A stretch of 64,000 nucleotides of DNA, taken from positions 10,570,605 through 10,634,604 of the forward strand of contig NC_046651.1 in assembly GCF_900324485.2 (NCBI RefSeq). The letters are read 5' to 3'. This DNA is from Mastacembelus armatus (Eukaryota; Chordata; Actinopteri; Synbranchiformes; Mastacembelidae). The notes under the pieces are model-generated. The model made no database searches. It saw only the letters and a list, made by a program, of their open reading frames with translations, and was not told the DNA's origin. Positions 42,631 through 64,000 of the stretch are shown here, in pieces. A program made the position numbers and the translations under genes. Within the stretch, counting starts at the first letter, position 1. Each line of letters starts with the position of its first letter.

Positions 42631-42937
42631 TGATAACCTCTGTTTTTGAAATGTTTGATTCTTAAAATCAGCTCAGTGCTTGGTATACCTTTGATAAATG
42701 AGCATGTATCACACTGTATTAGCTTTTTTTTTCCAGATGTTCTTAAATCCTATACATCCATATGAAGACACCCCCCAACTGTAAATATGTCACTTAAAAT
42801 ATTAAAAAGCTGTTTTTTTTTTTTCCAAAATGTTGCTTTTGTCTGTGCACAGCCCACATTTTTAATGAATCTAAGGTGACTTGAAATGTGCTGTAGTACA
42901 CAGAATATCCAGAAGCAGATCTATGTGATAAGTTTTC

Positions 42938-42943
42938 TTTATT
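42938..42943 (-). terminator. Poly(A) signal, mapk7
   Basis: AATAAA on the - strand lies about 157 bp after the mapk7 stop codon. Confidence 0.6.
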
Positions 42944-43099
42944 TCAGCATAGCATTTCATATTGGTAAAAAAAAAAAAAAGGCTGTTTGGTAGTGCTTGT
43001 TAAAAAGCTAGCCTTTAAGTTAATGCGATACATCTTCACTTGTTTTCATGCTAAAAACATTCATACATATCAAAGTGTTGTCTCCCATAAAGGGGAAAG

Positions 43100-50399
<7,300 letters not shown>

Positions 50400-51413
50400 A
50401 TGGCAGAAGCTGGTATTCAGGGCCTGCCGAGATGGGAGAGGAAAGCGCGCATTGTTTTGTGCGCTTTTGGTTTAGTTTTGTCTGTTTATGCGCTTCATGT
50501 CGAGGTTTCCCGAGAGAGGAACCCAGATTACAGAGCGATGTGCGACCTGGGAGAGTCTGTGAGCTGCTCCAAAGTTTTTACCTCCAGGTATGTTTTCAAA
50601 GCTCGTTTTGTGTCTGTTCTCTGTACCAGACTTTACCTGAATAAATCACTGACTTTACCTCCAATCTGAATATCAGTCATTCTCACTGAAACGTGTTAAA
50701 CCCCCCCAAGTACTTCACAACATCTACTATATTACATTATGACACCACCAAATCACTCTTTACTCTGCATGCTGTTTATTTTTTGTTATAAAAACTGTAC
50801 AACCTTAGAAGCCCTCTTTTAATCTCCTTTTGTTAATGTGTTCTAACAGTTTTCTTTCTTTTTTGACAGATGGGGACGTGGTTTTGGTTTGGTCCAGGTC
50901 TTTGTGGCCAAAGACAGCCCTCTGAACCAGCCCAACAGTGTGCTTGGCATCATATTTTACACTCTGCAGATGGGCCTTGGTTAGTATGTTATTGTCTTCT
51001 GGAAATTACAGTGCAGTGCTGAGGGTTTTTTAGAAATGTTAGTAAACCATGGTAGCTATTTTAGTATTGCATACTTTGTAGATAAAACAGCACATCATTA
51101 TGCTGTATTCAAGTCAAGCATGTCTGCCACAGTTTGGAGGATTTTGTAAATAATTATGTATTTTATTGGAGTGAATTTCTCTGTTTCTGTCTTTATTGCA
51201 GGACTTTTACTCTCTAAAAGAGCAGCGATGTTTTTGGTCGTCTCCTCCTGGGTGTCAGTGGTCGGTTCAATCTATCTTGCATCTATTCTTGTGTTTGTTT
51301 TGGGGGATTTCTGCATGGTCTGTGTGTCAACATACATCGTCAATTTTGCCTTGCTCTTCACCAACCTAAAACGAAGGAAAGCAATTGAAGGAATGAAGGA
51401 AAAGGCTGGATAG
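50400..51413 (+). CDS. vkorc1: Vitamin K epoxide reductase
   Basis: Three exons (50400-50587, 50870-50979, 51202-51413) give 169 residues (human VKORC1 is 163), with the three-exon layout typical of the family. It is an ER membrane enzyme that recycles vitamin K epoxide for gamma-glutamyl carboxylation of clotting and bone proteins. The redox loop cysteines are Cys48 and Cys56 (CDLGESVSC) and the active-site CMVC motif is Cys137/Cys140, next to TYI at the warfarin-binding position. The conserved block [10 protein letters not shown] and LNQPNSV are present, with about four hydrophobic spans. [10 protein letters not shown] resembles VKORC1 (SCSRVFSSR) rather than VKORC1L1, though LNQPNSV is L1-like. 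The neighbouring polyserase and integrin favour VKORC1. Confidence 0.94.
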
Positions 51414-52739
51414 ACTCTGCTACTCATGAAATTCAACACCTTTTTTTCTGTCTGCTGACTTGAAACCACACTGGATCAGAAGAGCAAATTCTTTTCCACA
51501 GTATTTTTGACTTTTTTTCACCTGTTAGGACCTTTTGTATGTCATTATCCATTTGTGATGCTGATTACAGATTTGCGAATACAGCTTCTTGTCTCATGTA
51601 ATCTCAGTGTGGCTTGTGCAGTCAACAGAAATATTAAAGTGGATATTCACTAGTGTACAGTAAATTAGTCGATCATTCAATTACTTTCTTATACCAGCAG
51701 ATGGAGCCAAATGTTAAGATTTATTTCAAAAAACAAAAGAGCTAATTTGCTGCTTTCCAAGATGTATGAAGGTTTACTGTGACGGATTCCTCACAGGGCT
51801 GTTCCTTCATTATGGAAGTCTATTCCCTGAACAGATGGAGTCCTGTAGAGGTATAGTTCAGCCCTGTTGAGCCCTGTCATGGCATAGTTGAATGTAACTT
51901 CATGCTCTCTCCAAAATAACAAAGACAGTGCTGCAGCACAGAGGACACTCAGTGACACTCAGAGCAGTGGAAAGTCCATCCTCCCACCAGCAGATACAGT
52001 GGAACATTGGCTCAGGTTAAAACCCACAGATTTACTTTTAAATGGTTAAAATCTAGAAACACAAATACAAACAGGACTTTCTAACATTTACTGTTTGAAT
52101 GGAGCACAGTTGTCAAATTTGCACAATGGTGTGGTCGAATTAAACGAAACACCTGTTGAGCCAGTATGACTTTTCCTTATGTCTTTAAAAACGGAATGAA
52201 TTGCATTTTACCATGACCAAAGCTTGGGTGCAAGTTATGAAGGAAAAGGACGCGACCAATCAGCGGTGTCCGTCATCATGACAGCACACCTGTCAGGTGT
52301 CAGGGGGCGTGTCCTGCAATTATCTCAACATGAGGCTGACACCTGGTCCTCACTTCGCTCATCAACCTGCTCTACGTTTGGACATGTTTTAGCCCGTGTT
52401 TGAGTCCACCCAGCAGACAGTGAGTTGTTGTTTACAGCACTATGTTGACCTGTACACACTATGCAAATCCAACACTTATGTCAGAGAGATTTCATGGGTT
52501 CAGTTTGTTAACAAGTTGGTAATGTGTCTACATGTTACAGACTTGAGGAATTGGCTATGCTGGGGGCGCTGTGTTTTATTTGGCCGCTAGGGGGCACCCA
52601 TTCCCTTCTCAAGCTAAAGAAATACAGCAGAATGTGGTTTCTGAGTCGACTCCGTGTATTATATATGTGAGGTGTTTGATTTGATTCAGATAAGCCCATA
52701 CAGCATTAAACATCAACGGAGGGACTGTGTAGAGGGTGT
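51414..52739. other. vkorc1 3'UTR and spacer
   Basis: ATTAAA at 51633-51638 is the likely vkorc1 poly(A) signal. Around 52260-52435 there is a stretch that looks promoter-like, but no coding exon follows that I can link to it. Confidence 0.5.
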
Positions 52740-53070
52740 CCAATTTCAAATTCTTAGGCAAATTCCTGAACAATAAATACATTACTAGTCAGGATGGCGC
52801 AGAGGCCTGTATGCAAACTCAGCAAGATAAATCTGCCACGACAGCTTCTGGTGTCTTTCTATCACTGCACCACTGAATGAATCAATGAATTACTCATTGC
52901 AGACTTGCAGTCTAGAATAATAACATAGAAACATTGAGGGTGACATCCTGGTGTGGTACACCTCTACAGCTGCTAAAAAGTCCATGCAGAGAATTATAAA
53001 AGCTGCAGAAAACATCACACCCTGGGCAACACCTTCACCTCTCGCTGTCTGCAAAAGATAAATAGCATCC
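52740..53070 (+). mobile_element. LINE reverse-transcriptase fragment (decayed)
   Basis: Translated pieces match the end of the reverse-transcriptase region of fish non-LTR retrotransposons: NFKFLG, then LPRQLLVSFYHCTTE, then TSWCGT and a piece like LQKTSHPG. The pieces lie in different frames with stops between them. It is a short 5'- and 3'-truncated remnant, and no element end or target duplication is visible. Confidence 0.6.
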
Positions 53071-56000
53071 TCATAATTACCTGGATTAGGTTTTTCACAT
53101 TGCTTTGAATGTTTAAGAGCAGTTTTATTGTTATATTTAAAACCAGTGAATGTTTTTTTTATTCATTTCCTAAGCTCTGTATTCTTGTTTACATTTAGAA
53201 GAACTACTCCTGTCAACAGACTGGGACCACTCAACTGACCTGTACCTGTGCATTGCTGTGCCTTCCACTAAACATATAAGACTACATCCTGGATCCTGTC
53301 ATATGTCCCCTGACTGACACACCCAGATGAAGGTCAGTGATATGGAGTAGCCCTGTATTACAGGTACACTAAATATATTTATAGGGAGTCTTTGTTTTTA
53401 TTTAAATAGTTACTTAAAATCTGCCACAGTCTGTAACTCTTCATACTATACAGGGACAGCATGTCCAGTACTATACTGTAGGTCCAAACACACCAGCACT
53501 GCAGCTCTGTGTGGCTGTGAGTGCTTTAGACACAGTATCAAAGCATTTTATATGTTTAATATATCCAAATGAGTCAATTTGAATGTAGTGTGCTAGACCC
53601 CTGCAGTATATTATCAGTGGTTAGACCATGTGTGCCTTGTGCACTATACTAGATGGCAAAGATAGAGATACATGGAAACTATGAAGAGAATGACAAAGAA
53701 TGAAAATGAAACAGAGAAGTGAATGTAAAAGTACCTCAAAAAGTACCTTAAAGCCAGAAACATTCACCTTTTATTGTTGTGAAACTTTATTCGATGACAA
53801 TGAGGTCCTGATTGTATGGAAGAGCACAGATGTCATAGCATTGATCATAGAGCATCCCATCATGACCTTTTCCATGGTACCTGTCCATGTAATGTCATTA
53901 CACCATTGAAAAAAAAAATCCTTTACTCTACCAGGCACAATCACTTTATCAGTAACTTTTCATGTGGTTGAATCTTATGAAAAGTGAATCAGTTGTACCA
54001 TTTTAAATCGAGCTGCAATGTCATTCCAAGTCAAGTTTTAGTGTGTTTTCACATCAGTAGGTCAAGATTTCCGTGAAGGTATGACTTCACCTCTGCTTCC
54101 AAGGATCATTGTAACTCTTATCAAAGCATCTGATAAATAATCACATTGTCCACTTGTCAACTGTCCACAATGCTGTTTTATCTAAATGTGAAAAGTGAGT
54201 ACAAAGTTCAACAATGCAAAAATATCTGACTGATAAACCACTTTGATAAATAAAAAAAAAAAAAAAACAAGCCAGATTAGACCTTAGTCAAAGGAAGTAA
54301 CACAAAGAAAGGGTCACGTCTCTCCAGAAACATGTTCTGCACTTGGTAAATACGAATCAGTTGCAAAATATTCTGCTACTATAACATTACCATGCAGAAA
54401 TAACTAGTGGAAAGTAGATTTTTATTTAATTTACTGAAAAACTGTGATGCAGATATTATAAATTAAGAAAAAATTAGGCAGCTCTGTTCTTTAAAAGTGC
54501 AATTAAGCTTCTGATATCTTTTGATACCGTGTTGAACTTTTGATCCACAGAACTTCATTCAGCAAATGTTCTGATAATCTGTTGACCAGATTTAAGAATC
54601 ACTATCAGCTTCCTCAGTGTGAAAATTTACTGCTTTTCTTTGTTTTATGTCGTCATCGAGCTGCATGCTGGTCACACAAGACATTTGAAGACAGTAATGA
54701 AAATTATTTTCAATTCTGCATCTAAACTGAATCTGCTGCCAGAATGTGCTTCTCAAAATAGTTCAGGTGGCATACAACTCGAATAGAAAGGTTTCATGAG
54801 CTTTTTAGGAAGCACTTTAATGGCAGCATGGATAGATGGCATTTTACAAAGAAGCTTCTTGTCATCACAAAACCAAAATGACAATGTGTCTGTTTTTAGA
54901 TTCTTCTTTCATTATGATTTCAACCCCTCACATGATTTACTCTTCATCTTACCCCCCTCACAACTTCTGTACTCACTGGGTAGTTTTCCACAAAATCTAA
55001 GCAGATTTTAGTAATACGTGATTCACTCAGTTGTCATGTTTAAACTCATTACATGGCATGGGTTGCTGTTTTCTCAGATATCATCTCTGGTGTAAATCTG
55101 TGAATGTGAAGGGAGGTTTAGTTTAACTTAGTCTACGAGAGGTTCCAGACTATTTTGTGAGAATGTTAGTATTAGTGACAGATAATAATATTTGAAATCA
55201 AGAGAGTTGCATGCACTGTCTCATGTTGCCTTTTTTTACAAATAGTTTTTAATGTTGTATACTCTGCAAACTCACTGTGAACATTTGTGTTCTCCATTTC
55301 CTCTTATCACTTCCTGAAGTGAGTCAGGACCGACTGTGCACTGTGGACACTTATAGTTTGATATACCAAAGATAAATCAGGCCAGCGCCCACACTTGGAT
55401 TTTAGATCAGTGTGTCAGTTCTCAGTTTTGTTTTTTTATTGTCCAGCAGTGGCCTGCTGCCAGTCTAATGTGTTGGGGAGTGTGTGTAACAACAACATAC
55501 TCAGGTCTATACGCTTTAATAATAATGAAAGCCATATATTATTATGCCTCATACGAACTTGTGTAGTATTGTCATAACTCAAAATATTCATCATTCTGGT
55601 TTAACTTATTAACTAAGTACAATAGATATGTAGTGAAAAGTTTCTGGTTTATCTGTAAATGAAATTTGATGTTGATGTTTGACTACATGGGTGATGCGAT
55701 GACAACATTGTACCTGATACACCCTTCCTGCCCAACAAACCCCTGAAACCCATGTGCAATAACTATTTTTAAGGATGTGACCGATGCCAGTGGTTTGTGT
55801 CATATGTTAAAATCAACCATTTAATTACGCAGTAACTGAGGTGAATGCACACATTACTAACTCAATCAGCTGACATCATGCTATAAATATATTCCTTTTA
55901 TTTGCAATGTAAATGTTAGAAATTAAGTGTTACATAGCCGGAAGGTTACATCCTGTCATGTCAGCATTAGAGCACATAGTCTGGATGACTACAGTGACCT

Positions 56001-56430
56001 AACCAGAAACTGTTTTGTCTTTGAAATTCACACACAGTAGTAAAGATGTTGACATACACAATTGCCTTACAAACAACGATACTTTTGTCACATCTTATAA
56101 TAATGTCTGTTGCTTCTTCAGTGTGGGAGAGAGTAAGAAACTGTATGTTTCCCTCTTTTACACTTTTCAAATGTCTCATATGAGGCAGATTTGTCCACAA
56201 CTTTGATGAGACACAGAAAAAGTTAAGGTTAGAAGTCATTATCATCTATAGAAACACTGCTTATAAAAGATTTTATTGATGTGATATGATTTAATATTAT
56301 TTTCAGATATTAAGGTATAATCCATGCAGTTAACAAACAAGATAGTAAGTAACCTTTGAGCTATATGAAATTACAATAATGTGCTACTTTTTAAAAAAAA
56401 AATCAAAACGTTTCGATTTACTTGAATAGG
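53071..56430. other. Gene-free region, 3.4 kb
   Basis: AT-rich sequence with short A-runs (for example near 54250). I see no exon with family similarity and no complete mobile element. Confidence 0.5.
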
Positions 56431-56495
56431 GTGGGAGGGGCAAACCTCATGGCAGGTGGGAGGGGAACACCTCATGGCAGGTGACAGGGCAAACC
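56431..56495 (+). repeat. 25-bp tandem repeat in polyserase promoter
   Basis: Full units lie at 56431-56455 and 56456-56480, with a partial third at 56481-56495. Each starts GTGGGAGGGG (third: GTGACAGGGC) and the full units end CCTCATGGCAG. The last copy ends 5 bp before the TATA box. Confidence 0.8.
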
Positions 56496-56499
56496 AACA

Positions 56500-56505
56500 T
56501 ATAAA
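56500..56505 (+). promoter_or_regulatory. TATA box of polyserase gene
   Basis: TATAAA lies 29 bp before the ATG at 56534. With the usual 25-30 bp spacing, the 5'UTR would be only a few bases long. Confidence 0.55.
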
Positions 56506-56533
56506 GAATGACAAACAACTGAGCGGTCACACA

Positions 56534-61569
<5,036 letters not shown>

Positions 61570-62353
61570 TGTTAGGTCTGTTGCCAATCGGGGTGGTTGA
61601 AGTAGTTCATTACTGCATAGGTCAAGCTGACCGACAGGTCTGAACACTCTCAAAGACCCTCATTCATATTCTGTCATTGCACTTACAAAACTCTGGTGAA
61701 ACGGGAAAATGAAGCGTCCGGAGGCACTTTCAAAGAAATATTATTTTATAACGAAGTATTTCACATTAATAGAAATGTTCTACACAGTGACGTCTTTTCA
61801 TTCTTTCATTTTACTGTGCCTTTTTTTTTGTCTTTACATAAATTTATGCACAAAATTAAATGTTATGTAATTAAGAAAAATGAAATAAATTTTATCACAT
61901 GTATAATAATTATTAAAGTATTACAGCATAAAGGCAAATGTGTCTGCATAAGTTCAGAATGTTCATCATAATAATTTCATAAGATCAATTTTACATATTT
62001 TATTTAAAATACCAGTTGTTTCAAATAGAGGTGTTTTTAGTTCTTATGCATCCCATATACAGTATTTCAACAGTTTTTGTGCAATGAAAAGCAGGATCTA
62101 GCAGATTGATCCATTGCGTATTGATATTTCTCACGTAAAACAAAATATACATAGTTTGCAAAAAATTACTGCAATTCAAGGAAAATTGAGTGAGCGAGGA
62201 GGGTGATTTCAGACACAGCCAAGCACAGATGAATTAGTGGGAACAGCATCACTGTCAGTGTTATGACACTTGTGGTGTTCTGTGGTCAGCTGCCATCATA
62301 AGACAAGTATTATGATTGTCTTGGACAGTGTCTGTGGGATATAAACGTTCTTT
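61570..62353. other. Convergent spacer polyserase / integrin
   Basis: AATAAA at 61884-61889 (+) is a poly(A) candidate for the polyserase. On the - strand, AATAAA at 61998-62003 is a candidate for the integrin gene. I see nothing else. Confidence 0.5.
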
Positions 62354-64000
62354 TTACGCGTCTGGTTCTGGTGCGGGTGCATCTCCATCAGCTGCTGGAC
62401 CTGCTTCTCCTCCTGCATTGTTAATCATGTTCTGATATTTACTCTTGAAAAATCCTGCCTGAGAGCACAAAACAGAGGTACAAAACATATCAATCCTATA
62501 TTTGACTCTTATGATAAATTACTGAAAATAACAAATGACTAATACAAGTAGAATATTTGAAAATAAAAAGACATTTTTTTATTCTCACTTTGTGCAGTTT
62601 GCAATAATAAGTGTTCAAAAGCACATTTCATAGTGGTTTTATCAAACTGAGTATAGGGTCTCACCTTATAAAGGCCAGCGGTGATTAAAGCCAGTAGAGC
62701 CAACCCTCCCAAAGATCCCCCAATGATCTCTTTAGTGAAGTCTGGTTCAGGGTACACTTCTACCACTGCTTCAATCTTAGAGATGAGGTGAAACAATGTG
62801 GGTCAAATTCACACTTACTTAAAACACAAATAATAGAATTTAACATGTAATCACCTTGCGAACAGGAGGATTGTTATTAGACGTTGTTGAAAAGAAGATG
62901 TACTGGCTTCTGTCGTACTCCAGACTGGCCGTGCTAGTCAAGACAAATTTTGCAGAGTGAAGTCCGATCTGTTTCAGAAATAATTGGAAGTTATTTAAGT
63001 TTTGATCTCTTTGGAATTAAATTTCATTATGTAATGATTGTTTATGAAGATCTAACACATGTTTGGCCAATCTGCTGCCAGTTGTAATTAAATACTTCCT
63101 TTTCGTGACTCACTTCAAACCTGTAATAGCTGTTTTACACATCAGTTACCTGCTCAATCCATCCTGAGCTCAGGTTGGCAGAGATTATGTACTTTTTACT
63201 GTCTAGTCTTCCCATGAACCTAGTGCACCGGAATACTCTGCATCTGGCTACAGAGCAGTCCTGTGGGGGATTAGAAGATGATAGAAAGCAGTGTAAATGA
63301 CCTTTCTGAAAATCTAACTAAAGTCTAACTCAGAGATGATAGGGACATACTTACCACTGACTTATTTTTCTGTATCTGAGCAACAAAATCTTTGAAAATA
63401 GGTTCCTCATCCCTGTCTCTTCTGCAGTCAGGAATCTGAAACAGTGCCGATTGTCAGTTTAAGAGAACAGCATGTGACCCTCGCACAGCTACTTCCATCC
63501 ATCCTTGAGCATATTAAAACAGGCATATCTGAAACATCTTTGGGTTCATAAGTACAAGATCCATCAGATGTCACCTGCAGGCTGTTTGAATCCACCCAGA
63601 TGTCTTTATTGCCGAGGTTTACTGGCACCTTGATCACCACAGTGAAATTTAGTGCTCTGATATTGTTTGCAACCTACCAGAAGGGGAGAAAATGAGTAGG
63701 TGGTAAAAAGGGCGGTACTTAAGAAGCTAGGAAGCTAAGCCAGCATTAAAGTCAAGATACTTCAAAATACCACTGGTATCACATCTTACCTCAATTGATT
63801 GTGTCAGTGGTTTCTGCAAATTATTCTTTCCGAAAGTGAAATTAGTGTAGCTGAGGGGGCTAAAAAGACATAGTTAACATTTGATTAATGCTTAAAATTA
63901 TTATTAGAACATTTATTGTTATTTAACATGACAGTACAAACCTTTGAATTGTAATGAAAATACTGTACTTCACATCAATCTCATTCATTTTGTAGAGTTC
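62354..64000 (-). CDS. Integrin alpha chain, leukocyte type, C-terminal exons (runs off right edge)
   Basis: Eight exons are visible, in gene order 63942-64000 (cut by the edge), 63790-63859, 63575-63673, 63355-63435, 63150-63260, 62855-62968, 62665-62775 and 62354-62458, all in phase. They encode the end of the extracellular calf region, with the conserved DCSVARCRVFRC cysteine motif and SSGWIEQ, then a membrane span (IIGGSLGGLALLALITAGLYK) and a short cytoplasmic tail starting AGFFKSKYQ, the family's GFFKR-type membrane-proximal motif that binds the beta subunit. The tail ends in an acidic, Ala/Pro-rich segment. The layout is closest to the CD11 group (ITGAL, ITGAM, ITGAX, ITGAD), partners of beta-2 in leukocyte adhesion. 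Human CD11 genes lie near VKORC1 and PRSS36, which fits. I cannot choose a member without the I-domain half. Confidence 0.9.

Larger units (their letters stand above)
42393..43099. other. Convergent 3' ends of protease gene and mapk7
   Basis: The + strand AATAAA at 42625-42630 and the - strand AATAAA at 42938-42943 are the probable poly(A) signals of the two genes. About 310 bp separate them, so the two transcripts end tail to tail with little spacer. Confidence 0.65.

Noticed and set aside
52260-52435. Possible first exon of an extra gene
   Set aside because: The block looks promoter-like and ends in a donor-like GTGAGT, but no downstream coding exon can be tied to it.

Overview
The window is nuclear DNA of a ray-finned (teleost) fish. 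All genes are split by short GT-AG introns, intergenic DNA is AT-rich, and the gene families (a paired-less pax6 relative, GPI-anchored carbonic anhydrases, mmp25, vkorc1, polyserase, leukocyte-type integrin alpha) are vertebrate. I rebuilt the exons by hand from conserved protein motifs, splice signals and reading phase. Every complete model closes in frame.

Layout. (1) 1-17.7 kb is a carbonic anhydrase IV-like cluster on the + strand. It holds the 3' end of one gene (2020-3304), a gene coding for two complete CA domains in one 568-residue GPI-type chain (6122-11340), a dead exon relic (14389-14712), and a normal single-domain GPI-anchored gene (15721-17657). (2) 19.5-25.8 kb, - strand: mmp25, a GPI-anchored furin-activated matrix metalloproteinase. 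(3) 29.5-34.8 kb, - strand: pax10, a Pax6 relative with a homeodomain but no paired domain, flanked by long gene-free stretches. (4) 39.7-42.4 kb, +: a prostasin-like GPI-anchored trypsin-type protease, tail-to-tail with mapk7 (ERK5; 43.1-48.3 kb, -). (5) 50.4-51.4 kb, +: vkorc1. (6) 56.5-61.6 kb, +: a polyserase with two active-looking protease domains and a third lacking the whole catalytic triad. (7) 62.35 kb to the right edge, -: the C-terminal exons of an integrin alpha chain of the leukocyte type.

The order prostasin-like / vkorc1 / polyserase / leukocyte integrin alpha resembles human 16p11.2 (PRSS8, PRSS36, VKORC1, ITGAM-ITGAX-ITGAD; recalled, not searched). These genes do not form one pathway. 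Many act at the cell surface (GPI-anchored CAs, MMP, proteases, integrin). The most unusual points are the tandem-domain carbonic anhydrase with a gene-conversion tract to its neighbour, the triad-less third protease domain, and the paired-less pax10 in this synteny.

Mobile DNA is modest: a short Tc1-like inverted-repeat element, one SINE-like insertion with a perfect 14-bp target duplication, a LINE reverse-transcriptase fragment, a pair of long inverted repeats, and several microsatellites. I saw no tRNA or rRNA gene, CRISPR array, or retrovirus-like element.
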